A stretch of 64,000 nucleotides of DNA from Didymodactylos carnosus (Eukaryota; Rotifera; Eurotatoria; Philodinida; Philodinidae), in NCBI GenBank assembly GCA_905250885.1, contig CAJNOQ010000079.1, positions 1-64,000 on the forward strand, read 5' to 3'. Position 1 is the first letter of the stretch, and each line of letters starts with the position of its first letter. Position numbers and translations under genes: made by a program. This document shows positions 34,031 through 47,655 of the stretch, in pieces. The notes beneath the pieces were generated by a model, which worked only from the letters and a program-made list of their open reading frames with translations, did not search any database and had not been told where the DNA came from.

Positions 34031-35987
34031 GCGGGATTTCAAACACTACTAAAGGTAAACATTAAGATTGTTAATGTAACATTTAATTTGATAATCATGA
34101 GTCGAATATAGTAACCGAGAATCGAACAAACTATAGTATATCACCGTTCATTGTGAACTGACACCTTGTTCCATAGTAACAATTTTTACAAACACATCTA
34201 AAACGTATAGAACAAATGGGATGATTCTGAAATTACAACCGCTGTTTTCATAATATGTGTAACCGTGACAATCGTATGTCATATAAGGATTAAAATTAAA
34301 ACAATCTATCTCATGATTTTTAAGTATATAAACATATTTGTATATTGTCATAAAAACATTTTAAATTTGAAGATATTTTTGGCATAGTTGAGGATAATAT
34401 TTAACTCATTCCACGCACTCGTACAACAATATTGTTGAATTATCTTAGACTGCTTACATGAATGAATAACGGTTCTCTTGAACTACTTGCGTTGAAACAC
34501 ATGTGAACAATTATTTTGTTGACCTAAAGCGCGATCAGATAATATATTGAACTTGTAAATGAACAATTTCAGAATTTTCTGAGTAGATTATGAGATTGGA
34601 TTGAAAAATTGAATTTTTGTCGAGAAAAAAGACTGTGCGTTTTATATGGTCTTGTTCGATCTTGATCAGATGTATTTTACGAAAAAAATTTGTTGTAGAA
34701 CGTTGGAAGTGGCCAAGACTTTTCTCTACATCAAGTTATTTTCAACTTAAAATAAAAAATTTTGTCAAAAAATAGGTAAGAGATATTCTTAATTTCCGTT
34801 GTTGATCATTACTCTATGTGACTCTCTATTCATCAAATAAAATAAAATTAAATTCAGAAAAAATTATCGAAACCCTAGTTAGTGTTTGTACGAACTTTTT
34901 TGCTGTTGTCATATACTCAGGTTATAAAAAGTGTATGTATTTGTCTTCATTGAGCTGTTTATGTGATGTCGATTGTTAATAACCCTGTACAGTTGCTTTT
35001 AGTTAGCAAACATAAACATTTACATTCTGCAGTCAAAGAGTCAGCGCACTGCATTCGATTGTGACCGTTCTTGTATTGTTTCATGAAACTTATCGATTAA
35101 TATCAATGGTTATGGAAGATTGCTCGTTCTATGTACAAATGAACGAAAAGATGAATTCATAACTGTGTCTAGTGTTCTCTTCCCTGTGTTTTAATAATAA
35201 AAATTTCAAAAAAACAAACAAACAAACAAAAAAAACAAAGACAGCAGAAAAAAAGAAGAATATTGAAGACAAAATTCCGATGAGAAGAAAAACAGATAAC
35301 AAACGGAAAAAGAAACTTAACGCATAGATTCTCTATTTTTAAAATGTTGACGTGAACTTGTTCATATATTAAAAGAAAAAAAATACAACATATAGAAGAG
35401 CCCACATTGTAGATTCTTTTGAGAGTTGGGCGAGAGAGAGAGAACGAAAAACAAATAAAATATAAAAAAATACATAAAAGCTAGTTTTAGCTTCTTTTTT
35501 TAAATTTTTGGACTGGGATAGAATTCCGAACCTGGACACACACACAAGTACAAGGTATGTGTCTCCTTTAACATTTATATACAAAACGAAAAGAAGTAGC
35601 ACACAAAGTATGAAAAAACAAAAACAAAAAACGCTTATTATCGTAGCCTGTCTGGATCTAAAGTTAAAACTCTCACGATAGTTATTTGACTTTACTGTTT
35701 ATTACAACTAGATCCGCTTAACGCCTTCTCTAACGAGCAAGTTTTCTCAAACTAAAACTGTTTTTGTGCCATATACCACCCTTTTTTCCTTAAATATTTG
35801 TTATGTATTGTTAGTATACGGATTGATTGACGGAAATAGCGAGGTAAAATCTCGTTACTAAATTTAAACTCGTCTCTTAACGTTAAAATTTATAAAATAA
35901 TAAAAAAGTCAAGTTGTAAGGATAGAACATACTAACATCTGATTCTCCATAGAACAAAATATGAATATGTTCACGTTTTGATGTGAG
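34031..35987. other. Intergenic and probable CUL3 3' UTR
   Basis: No supported gene. The last several hundred bases before 35988 likely contain the CUL3 3' UTR (the gene runs on the minus strand). The minus-strand frames 35169-35405 and 35369-35602 are poly-A/T driven and not convincing. Confidence 0.4.
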
Positions 35988-38900
35988 TTAAGCAACATAG
36001 CTGTACATTTTTCTAAAATAGAAACAGAAAAAAAAATAGTAAAATTAGTGCAATAAACAAATAGATAGATATATAAATAGTATACCTATCATCCATCGAA
36101 CGTGATAAATAATCTCTCTCAATTAGACTTTCAATTCGTTTTTTAATAAATAAGGGACTGGGCATAAAACGTGTTTTCAATTGATGTGTTACCTAGAAAA
36201 AGAAGAACATGTTTTTTTGTGTCTAATAAAGAATCAACAATAAATGGCATACTTCAGCGACTAATTGAATATGTGCCATAGATTTTCGCGTCTTCATTAT
36301 TCTAACTATGGCCGCATCAATTTCATGTTTTCGATCATCATCCACTTTATTACGTGTTTCTAAACGTTCTGGATCTGATTCAGTTTTTGGTGTAATAGGA
36401 TTAATTTTAACACGATATAATTTTGATGTAAACGAATCATTTATAGAAAATGTATCTGTTGAAACAATTTCTTTTGTTTTAGGTTCTTTTAAGAAAATAC
36501 GTTGTGTTGGTTTTCCCATAGCTAATGGTAATAGTGAACGTTGTAAATCTTTTTCATTTATATCTGTTTCATGATGAATTTCCTAGAATAGAAAAAAGAG
36601 CATAGTAAGAAAATAATATTTCTTTTTATGATCAAAAACCTACTTCAAATGTCCATGTTTCTTTGCTATTAAATAACATTATAATAACCATTTGATACGT
36701 TGATACTTGTAACGTATGTTTTCGTTCTTTGGAAGTAGTTGTTATCGAACGCAATTCTTTATCACCATCATCATCTTTTGGTTTACCAAAAAAAATGGCT
36801 GTTAAATCAGCTGAACCTAAACTTGGCTGTAATGTTAACTGTCGACCACTATGTTTATTTAGATAAAATCTACAAATATAGACAAATGAATAAAAAGATA
36901 GAATATAAACATTTTTTAAACATACCGATGAAAACATTGATATGCTTCACGAACATTTGATGGTAAATTACACTGATTATTTGTCGACTGTGTTGGCCAA
37001 AAACCTGTTGTTAATACCCGCACAGCTAAATCGATACCATGTAAATTAAACTAAACAACAGAAACAGTTTATCAAGTTGATAAATATTAAATTAAATGAT
37101 TAAAATCATACTCGTTTTTGTTGTACATGTAAACGAAAATCCTCAGCTGTTGTATTTGATATTGATATATCCTTAAACATTCCTTCTAGTTTACATGTAA
37201 ATTGACATCCACATTCTGTTTTCAAACGTGATATCATATTTTTTTCGGCATCATCCGATGCACTCTTATTCAGTAATAAACGTTTAGCTAAATGTTGTTT
37301 ATAATAACGTTCAAATACATCTTTTTCTTCTAAATATCGAAATAACATCATGGCTTTATCTAGTACAACTTCGACTTCTTGATCGCCAAGCTAGTTTAAA
37401 TAGAACAAAACATTTATATTGTTTTTTCTTTTTCATTTATAAGATAAAATGACTATTCAACATACATCTTTGCCACCTTTTTTCAATTTTTCATCAATAA
37501 ATAATGATAAATATTCTGGACTACGTTGATTTAAATTTATAAAATGCTCAAAATCACTATTAATACGTTTTTTAAACATTCGATCTTCGTTAAATGCATT
37601 TTTAAGAAAATGATCAAAATTATCTTTTAAATCAAGTAAACTCTAGAGAAAAAAACAATAACGAAATATGTTAATCTTTTTCTTTTTCAACTACAGAAAC
37701 TCTTTTTTTTTTTAAACTCACTTGTACATATGTAATAGCACTTTTACCCTCATCACCATTCTCAGTTACGAGTGCTTTTCCTTGTTCACGTAGAAAATTA
37801 CTCATACAATCGGCTACTGTTTGATGACCACTTGGCACACGTTCAAATAATTTATACATTGTAGCTAAATCTTCATATTTATTATGTTTTAACATATGAT
37901 CAACACCAGAATTTTCCATTTCAACAATGGTTTTGATATGTTTTGTAATGAGTTCATCTGTAAATAAACAAAAAAGAAGAGTAAAGGTGATAAAAACATT
38001 GAATTCTAACAATACCTTCTAAAACTCGAATGATCCGTTCTTCTGTTGATTTATCTAAATAATGTACAGCTCGTTCGGCTTCTTCACTAATTCTTGCTGC
38101 AACTTTTCGAATATATACAGATGCACTATTTTCAGCAAGTAATTTTTGACTCTCCAACTATACATAACAAAAAAATAAGTCTCATCTATTTAGCAATATT
38201 CTAAAATATCTTACTCGATAAAATTCAGCTGATTGTTGTAAAAATGGCGTTTCAAAATCTTCGGCATAAACACAACGACTATCAATGCCAAGACTCATTA
38301 ACATTTGACAAGCATTTTTAACTGCACTCCTAAAAAATTTATAAAGAAACGTTTCTTTCGACATAAAGAATAGAAAGAGAATAAATTATGAGCTATGAAC
38401 GACGAATATATTTCGTTAAAGTATAACTATCCAATTCAAAAAAGAATAAACTCTATTATACTTCGATAAAAAAATACTGATGAATAATTGCGTTTTTTAA
38501 TGATCACAGGACATCCATTCGTGGAAGAGAAAGTTCGCAACATCATTTGAAAGTAGTATACCTCTTCTAGATGATTTTAATGAATTTTTACTTAGATTAA
38601 ATACGTTTAAACTGTCAGACACATTCACGTAAATCCAAACTCTCTACCTATCAGGGATCAGCAACAGAAATGCATAGGGAACGGGAAGCCCACGAGAAAG
38701 TCCAGCGGGAGTACAATAAGCATTTTCCGCTAGCAGACATCAAGCAGCATCAAGTTTTTATCATCGGAAAAGGTTGGTTTTAGCTTCGAATAACTCTCTG
38801 TAGCTGAAAATAGTATTCTCGCAAGAAAAAGTCTTATACTAAAAACTTTTAGTTTTTAATCACAAACACATGAGACGCCCTCTCAGGTGAAATTTTTTGA

Positions 38901-41900
38901 TCAAGAAAAATATTTTAGATATTATTTGAAAACCACATCGTTCAATGAACTTTTTCGTGCTGATTTCGAATTTGACTTTATTTTTTCTTAGGGTTTCCGT
39001 CGTCAGAAATATAAATTTTTTATAAAAAGTCGATATTGAGCTAAATACATGGTTCGATAATCCAAGATGTTAACTCTTAGAATCCATACTATTTTTGCCA
39101 ATATGAAAGGCTTCAGAGAATTCTTAAGAAAATTTTCTAAGAAGCCTAGAAAACTTATTTCTCTGGAATTCTGATGTGGAACAAACACTTCTGGTGAAAA
39201 TAAGACGTTTCCCGACTTTGAGTGATATTTTGATCAAAAGTTGTAACAGTTTTACTACTAGTCCTAAAATCTGTACTATACACTAGCCCCACTGCATCTG
39301 AAAATCAATTTTTGCCTAGTTTTTCGTAATTCCAGGATTTCTTCTCTGTTTCAGAAGCTAAAAACTCCGGAGGCAGTATAGATAGAGAATATTTGTGCAA
39401 AGTTTGAGAGAGATTGAAGCTTTAGAAAAGTTTGGAAACTCACCGAACCGAAGAGATGTTTTTGAAAACTTTGTTAGTTTGAAAAAAAAATACTTTTATT
39501 TTTCGCCTTCATGAGACTCTATCGAGGAAAAAATTTCTTTTGTTCTGGGACCCAGCCGATGGACCATATAAAAATAGGTGGAGCAGGAACTCTACGGAGC
39601 GAGACTTTTTATCGATTGTAGACGTGATCACTACTCATCTAAACCGACAAACAGTAAGCAATATTATCGTCGCCCCTCTTGTAGAAAAATAAATATGAAA
39701 TTTTCGATTTATTTTTGTATATTTACTTTAACTGTTTTAAAAGGAAACATGACGTTGGGTGAGAATAAAAGTTTAAGAATATCGATATGGAAGAGAAAAA
39801 ACATTGTTACATGAAGCGATTTTTGAAATGTGATAAAGAGGAAAATAATTGTTTAACGGAAACGAGGTGGAAGATAGTTGTCAGAGTGATGAAAAGCGAG
39901 TTCTGCAAAATGAGTTTCCCATAAATCTCTGTTCAACAATAATATTAGTTTCCTAATCAATGACAGAAGTGCATATGAATAGATCTTTAAACTTTCTTTG
40001 TCACAGATCGATGTCGATTACTTGCAGCGAAAAACGTTAGATTTCTATCATTCTCCTATCGATAGTATGTGAAACAAAACTGTCAATATGGATTATTATT
40101 CTTCTCTAATAGAAAAGGAGAATTATAACTCTTCAATTTGTTTTAGAACTATTGATTTCATGTCATGTCATTTTGATTTTCTTATATTAAAGTTTGTATG
40201 TAACCGTATTAATAGTAAAAAAATTTCTTTCTTCTATCGCTTAAGTAAATGGTTAACTGTACTGATGTTTTCATAATAATTAGTCAGCAATAAATTTAGG
40301 TATTTGTAAAACTTATTTATTTTTTAACAGTTAGTTGTACAGAGATAGTCGTTCAAGTGTCACTCAACATACGCTTTTCATCTGGGGAATAGTTTATCAA
40401 TGATTATCTTAAATTCTACATTTTTATCTATTTGTTTCCTTTTGTCAAAATAAGAAAAAAACAAAAATCCTTTCTCTTTTTCTTTTTATTAACTATGTGG
40501 TAATATTTTCTTGAAGACAACTTACTTAACAGATTCTCATTTCTTTTTCTATCGTTTTCCTTCTTTTTTATTTTTTTTATTTTGAACGATCGGAAAAACA
40601 TGAACATACTCAATTATAGAAACACGAGAAAAAAATCTGTTCATTTCTTTTTTCTTTTTTTATGTCAAAATGAATTAATAGAGCTTCCAATCTGTGTACG
40701 AGTGAGAGAAACGGATGCCACTCTTATTTTCATTATCATTGTGAATAACCTAAATAAAAATCCAATGATATTTCAATGATCCTAACTACAAACGGATTAA
40801 TGATGTTTTTATTTTTATTAAATAATTATTTTCGTCAAATAAATAGTCAATATTGTTACGGTTGTAAACGTCATGCAACAAATTCATTAACGGGTGATGT
40901 TCAAAATTGGGCATTATTAATTCAAAGTTATATATTAAAATTAGCATCGGATAGTATGCATCGTGAAAAAACACAATCTTATTTTGATTCAGCAGATTAT
41001 AAAGAAGAAAATAAATCGGGTGATAAATTATTACATGATATGAAATTAATATTGGATACATTTTTTGAAAAAAAACAACGTGCTGCTAATGCAATAGCAG
41101 ATGAAGCAAGACAAATTTATGATAAATTATATATGCAACGATATAATGATTATAAATTAAATTCAACAGGTTGGTATATTTCAGAGGGTATGTCACCAAT
41201 CGATTCATTATTATCTACTACAATTACATCAACAGCATCTATAAATAAAAAAGAAATTTATCCATTAGGTTTATCAAAATATCAACGTTTATTAGATTTA
41301 AATAATTATACTTATAGAGATGCTGATATTCCATTACGTTTTCCACCAAATATGACATTTCATCCACATTTTAAACGAAATGTTAGTTTACATCATAGTG
41401 TAGTTAAAATTTCAGATGAAATACCAAGAGATGATATACAAATTATATGGACAGTTGAATGGACATATGAATTAGAAAAAATTTTTCGTGAAAATCGTAA
41501 ATTAGATCCAGAAATAAGATGGCAATATTTTGGTTCAAATGTTGGACTTATAAGATTATATCCCGGTCGAGAATGGGATCAAAATTTTGCCGGTTTTTAT
41601 AATGATTATGATCCACGTATAAGACCATGGTATATTGGTACAACAAGTGGACCAAAAGATATTATTATTATTCTTGATTGTAGTCGATCAATGAGAGGAA
41701 GTAAATTTGAAATTGGTAAATCAATTGCTAAAGTAATAATTGATACATTAACTAAACAAGATTATGTTAATATTATATGTGTACATGAAAGTCATTGGAA
41801 TGATATTGGAAAATGGACTGAATATAAAACAGAAGTTTTAAGTTGTCAACAAGATACAATGGTACAAGCAACATTAGCCTATAAAAGAGATTTAAAAGAA

Positions 41901-44900
41901 AAACTTTTACATTTACATGCGGGTGGTACAAGTGAATTTGAAAATGCATTTGATTTAACATTTGATTTATTTCAACGTAAACCCAAAACCGGTTGTCATA
42001 CATTAATTATTTTTATTACTGATGGACAAGATACAGATGGTGAAACGGTTCGATGTGGAGCTGGACAATATACAAGAAGTGGCTATGTACCCGGACCCAT
42101 TTGTAAATATAATTGGACAAAATATTGGAATACAGTTAAACATAAACAACAATTTACTGAACCAAAAGCAAGAATATTTAGTTATTTAATACAAGATAAT
42201 GGACAAGTATTTCCTGGACGTTTAGGTAATAGTAAAATATTATTTTATTTTATTTTATTTTATTTTTTTTCTAATTTAGCATGTGATAATAATGGACATT
42301 TTCAAATGTTAGCCGATGGTGAAAATTTAATTAATAAAATGTATCATTATTTTGATTATTTATCTAAAATTTCTTTGGATGCTAATGGAAGTTGGACATC
42401 TCAATATATTGATCAATGGGGACTTGGTGTTATGATAACGTATGCTATACCAGTTGTATCAACAATTGATAATACAACAATTGGTGTAGCTGGTGTAGAT
42501 ATTACTTTAGATGATATTGAAAATGTTTTAATGAGTAAAACATGGGGTACTGTTTATGGTTTTTTAATTAATCGTGATGGTGATGCAATTATACATCCCG
42601 GTTTAAAATCAACCACAATACCCATTGAAGATCCAATATCAACGCATGTAACAAAATTAGAAATGATCGATAATAAACCAGAAAATTTTTCATATATTGT
42701 ACAATCAATGTTAAGAGGAGAAATGGGTAGTCAACGTTTACCAAATGCTTATAGATCAACAATTAGAAGACAATTAGGCATGTTAAATTATCATCATTTA
42801 TACACTAAATTTTAATTTGTATTATTTTAGGCATTGGAACATATTATTGGGCACCTATTAATAATACAGATTATATATTTGCATTTAGTTTAGGAGAACA
42901 TGATGAAAAATTTCGTGAAGTTCGACAACCAAAAAATTTATTATTATATGATGAAAGTTTTTTTAATTTATTAATCGAATATAATAGTACAAAAGGACGA
43001 GAAAATTTGAAGGGAAAATTTGAACATATGCAGGTAATAATGGAAAAATATGTTTTTGAATATTTAATGTTTAACTGTTTGTTTCTCTGACTGTAAGTTA
43101 ACGATCATAAAACGACAATATCACACAAGATGACAAATACGCATAAAGAAAAGAAAAAAAATTCTTATAAGAACAGGCTCGTTTGAAACTAAAATATGAA
43201 ACATCTCCCGACTATTAATTCTTGAGTTCATTTTCTTAATTAGTAATTAAATAACGGTGAATGAACTTCGGTAAAAGAAATGAGGGTTATAATTGAGCTC
43301 CACTAGGCAAACTTATGATCATAATCACTACCATTATTTATTTAATTAAGATCATAACTACAGATGGGGGGGATGGAGTTAAAAAACAGCAAAAACGCTA
43401 GGGTTCTGGGTATATAAACTTAGACTTCTCTCTCCTTTGGAAACTATTCGGAGGAGTTTCACAAAATACTTTCATCAAAAGAGAAATCTGTTGACTTCAG
43501 TCTAGGATGCTAGAGGAAAATGTTTATATTTAATCCAGGAAATTCTGGGGTCTGGGATCTTTACAACGTTTTTGGAGAAAACTTAGGTTTTCTTTGATTT
43601 CAGTCTAGAACAGCGAATGAGTGAGCTATCGAATCTCTGGGGATCTCTCGAGGATCTTCAGGAAATTCTGACAATGGTCTATTATCTACATTCAAGGAAT
43701 TCTAGGCGTTCTAGAAGGGGTTTCGTATTTTTCTTTTAGGTAAAAATAAACGATACAAAATATCAAAATTTACGTGTTAGTTATTTATATTCATCTATTA
43801 TGTTAGCACCACGTGTTTATTGTGATCCAAGTGAATATTTTTATAACGATGATTTAGCACAAAAGACAATTGATGCACACATTTATATTAATTATCATTT
43901 ATACAATAATCAAACAAATAATAATAATAATAATATCACTGTCGATGATATTGGTTGTAGACAAAATAATTCAAAATTTCATGAAAATACTCGAGCTTAT
44001 GTTTTAATCTCACAACCGATTGAACGTGTTTGGAGACAACGACCACCAGAATTAACTAAAGATATTATTTGGACATATGGTAAGAAAATCAAATATTATT
44101 AAAATTCATTTTATCTATATTTATTTTTTTTTGTTTGAAGTTGGTATGCGTACAGGAGTATTTCGAACATATCCAGCTCATCGTTCTGTTCGTGAATATG
44201 ATCATACAACTCGTGCATGGTATAAACGTGCTGTCGCATATCAAGATCGTACAACTGCTTCAATGCCCTATCTTGATTTATCTGGTGGTGGAAAAGTAAT
44301 TACAATTGCTCAAGCAATATTTGAAGGTATGACAACTGCTGAGAATAAAGATTGTGAATTAATAGGCAATAATAATCAAACACGAAAACTTACTGGTGGT
44401 TGTCCTTGTACAACAGGCAAAGAATGTTTATCTGGTTATTGTTATCAACCAAAATCAGATCAAAAAGGAATACATCGATGTGCAACTGAACGTATTATTG
44501 GTGTAACAGGCACTGATATTATATACAATAGTTTTCATTCAGAAATAATGAAACGTATGGTTGCATCGGATGGTAAACGTTCATGTGGTTCAACATATCA
44601 ATGTCCAAATAGTAGTATGACTGATTTTAATTGTACAACAAAATGTTATTTAATCGATCATGCTGGTTATTTAATTGTTGATCCTGATTTTGTTGACGTA
44701 TCACCATTTCATGAAGATAAATATAATCAATTAACATTAGGACACAAAGAAGGTGAAGTAATGAGTGATTTAATATATAAACATGGAGTATTTGATAGAG
44801 AAGAAACAATTACATTTCAAGGAACATGTCATGTTAGTAAACCATCATCAAAAGTAACATTAGAAGGTATTCCTGTAAATCCAGAAGAATTAGATAATAA

Positions 44901-47655
44901 ATATAAAAATAAAGGACCAATACCACAATTTATGAATGAATACGGTTGCATTCAGGATCAAGTAACATACAAAATAAAAAGAATGAATGAAAAACAACTC
45001 AGTTGGACTGAATTAATTGTTGGTGAAGTTCATGGACCGTGTATGAGTGGATATTATTATTTGACACCTTTGGTTAAAACAAACTTATATCTTTTAGTAA
45101 TTGAAAATTATCAAAATGAAAAATCAAAATTATTTTATAATTTTAACTGTAAAATACAACGTAGTGTTGTTGACAGTGGAGCATTTCGTATAATTAATGG
45201 TACATGTGCACATAAAAATGAGAAAATGAGTTCATTGTCTGATGAAAATAAATGCCCACAATTAAGAGATATTACATTAGATTGTAAATATAATTCAATG
45301 ACTAAAATTACTATAATGAATAAAGTATCAATTGTTTTCTTGTTTTCATTTTTTTATAGAATAAACTAGTGTTACTCTTCTTTTCTATCAAGCAAATGAT
45401 TCATAACTCAACAATTCAGCTTATGAAAGACAATTATTGGTGTGTGTTATCATATTCAAATATTAATAGATAGGTAAATTAGTAAAAAACTTTTTAAAAG
45501 CAAAAAGTCATTATTATTTTTGTAATAGTTCATCAACAAAATGAAGACATTTGTTTTTCTTCCTACAGAATCAACTACATGCACTTCTATATGAGTACAC
45601 AATTCAAATGAAAATTATTTAAACACTCACTTTTCTACCACTTCTCCACGACGTTCTTTAGCTACCATGTCTAATAATGTCTGTTTTAAATGATCTCGTA
45701 TTGGTGGATATCTGACTACATTATCTCGAAAAATAATTAAACCCATATTATATACTGGTTCTAATTTTTGTCCACTAACATAGACACGATCCATATACAT
45801 TAATATGTCGCGAATCATGACCATTGCTAAATAAATAAGGTGTATATTTTTGTACATTTATAAAGAACTATTCGTACCTATTCGATGATCGTTAAATGCT
45901 GAATTTAACGTAGTAAGAAAATTGTTATGTAATGAAACAACAACATCTTGCCTTACCTAAGAGATAAAAAAATCCAACATAAAATATATTGCGAGCCAGT
46001 TATTATAAGAATCATCGAAAATGAAAAGTTAATAGCGTTGAAATCAATCTAAACTTACCATATCTCATGACTGACGGCATATGGAAGAAAAATCGGTCAC
46101 TAATGTCGTCAAGATTTTATGAAGTTTCCATCATGTGATTACAAGACTACATCGACAACAAGAATGTAACGAAAATGTCTACTTTTGGCTGTTTTGATGA
46201 TAGCGATTGTCAGCTGAATGATGGCAAGCGATACCACGAGATGTTTTTGAGCTGAATATTAATAACAGTAGGTGCAGATTCAGATCGTGTAATTCTCGAG
46301 ATAACTAAGCGATCTTCTGAAAGATAGTTCTGACGCATTTTTATTTCGAATATTTTCGAACACAGCAAACGTGGAGCTGGAAGTCTATGAAAAGAAAACA
46401 TTTGTAATTTTCTACAAAATGGTATGATCAGATTGCTTGAAGAGCATCACACAAGACGACAAATTCAGAGAAAGTTAAGTCTTGTGAAAACTGAAGCTGA
46501 TTTACAATATCACATTTTAGCCTTTAATCTATTATACTAGAGTACGTTGAAACATCTTTGGGAAATAGAGCGTTAACTAAAAAAGTCAAAAATACTAGCA
46601 AGCAGCGTTTTGGACCCTTTTCCATTCCTTAGGACGCTATGTTTACATTTTGATTAAAAACAAGTTGAAATTCATGATCTACTCCCCAAATAAAGTTGAA
46701 TGAGATATCATTCGACTAAGTTTAAAACAATTTCCAAAGACTTGGGCACCTACTATTATTGGTATTCAGCTCAAAAACATCTCGTGGTATCTCTTAACAT
46801 CGAGATCATCGCTTGTCATCATTCAGCTGACAATCGCTATCATCAAAACAGCCGAAAGTAGACATTTTTGTTACATTCTTGTTGTCGACGAAGTCTTGTA
46901 ATCATATGCTGGAAACTTCATAAAATCTTGGTATGACATGGTAAGTTTAGATTGATTTCAACGCTATTAACTTTCATTTTCGATGATCGTACATATTGGC
47001 TTCTACTATGTAGTAGTCGTTTGAAAATCCAACAGCACATACTTTTTGAACAAGATGTTCGGTGACAACTTCTCTTGTTCCAGTATATAATTTTTCTCCA
47101 TGTTTATGTAATACCATCGTGTAAGCATTACGATATAATTCTTCGAAGCTCAAACCGCTGTTGTTTTTCTTTTGTATCTCTTGGATAGCTGTTTTCAATG
47201 ATTGATTCCAAATGCCATTAACATACCGATCATCCATCGTATTCTAACAGAAAACAAAAAAATTCACGTTCGAATTTATCATTGTTTCTCGATAGTCGAA
47301 AAAACAAGTTCGATATATAATATAGTATTTCAATTCTTTGAAAAACACTAATCGACGGAAAGTATACATTGGCATTGATGACATTTAGAAAGATGCATGT
47401 TCTTCAAAAGTTTCTTGTAGCAAAAGCAGGAGAAAGTTTTTATTTTTTCATTCATCACTCTCTTATAATTGTTTACTCTTTACAATAACAGTGATAATAA
47501 TGTTTGACAATTAATATTTCGATTAACGACATATTTGCTCCTGATACACGATGAATATGAAAAACCTATTTGGTTCTGGCCTGTGAAATACTTACGAAAA
47601 ACTGTCGAATGCGCATTCTTTTGCTTTTATCGTCCACTTTTGACGTTGTGTTCAT
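35988..47655 (-). CDS. CUL3: Cullin-3, scaffold of BTB-type ubiquitin ligases
   Basis: Complete gene of 14 exons: 47655-47596, 47243-47043, 45956-45878, 45826-45631, 38329-38215, 38157-38016, 37957-37722, 37642-37466, 37390-37112, 37050-36926, 36869-36644, 36582-36253, 36192-36086 and 36012-35988. Every junction is GT-AG and keeps frame, giving 765 residues (human 768). The protein links BTB substrate adaptors to RBX1 and E2 enzymes. Near-identical blocks include [42 protein letters not shown]-like [63 protein letters not shown] and [10 protein letters not shown]. The C-terminal winged-helix region carries the neddylation motif IVRIMK with Lys709, and the protein ends MYSYVA. Intron 2 contains a foldback element; intron 4 (45630-38330, 7.3 kb) encloses a whole gene on the other strand. 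No damage to the coding sequence is visible. Confidence 0.97.
38331..40775. other. CUL3 intron 4, part upstream of the nested gene
   Basis: About 2.4 kb of AT-rich intron. It must contain the promoter of the nested plus-strand VWA-Cache gene. Short frames (39578-39814, 40088-40276, 40582-40779) lack features. A CAGGGATCAGCAACAG stretch near 38653 resembles the end and target site of the hAT element at 33458-34030, but no matching second end was found. Confidence 0.4.
40776..45369 (+). CDS. VWA and double-Cache domain protein, alpha-2/delta (CACHD1)-like
   Basis: Predicted extracellular membrane-attached protein of 1239 residues, related to calcium-channel alpha-2/delta subunits and CACHD1. 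Exons: 40776-42225, 42280-42777, 42831-43033, 43740-44079 and 44141-45369, all frame-consistent. An N-terminal signal peptide (MMFLFLL...INS) is followed by a VWA_N-type helical region, the RPWY motif just before the VWA domain ([10 protein letters not shown]), and the VWA domain with MIDAS residues D301-x-S-x-S (DCSRS), GGTSE and TDGQD. Next come Cache-like segments (GWDITLD-type [23 protein letters not shown]; second RAWYKRA motif) and a cysteine-rich part ([14 protein letters not shown]). Intron 1 (54 bp) is in frame and stop-free, so it is easily mistaken for coding. Intron 2 (53 bp) appears to have a GC donor. The C-terminus has only a short hydrophobic tail ([10 protein letters not shown]), perhaps a GPI signal. 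The gene lies wholly within CUL3 intron 4, antisense to it. Confidence 0.88.
45957..47042. mobile_element. CUL3 intron 2, mostly a foldback element with about 250-bp arms
   Basis: Element about 46011-46987 (977 bp): the left arm 46011-46275 is the imperfect reverse complement of 46746-46987. Ends pair ATCATCGAAAATGAAAGTTA-like sequence with TAACTTTCATTTTCGATGAT; inner ends pair GCTGAATA...AGTAGGTGC with GCACCTACTATTATTGGTA. It takes up nine tenths of the 1086-bp intron, leaving roughly 100 bp. The minus-strand frame 46210-46401 inside it has no domain. No transposase seen. Confidence 0.8.
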
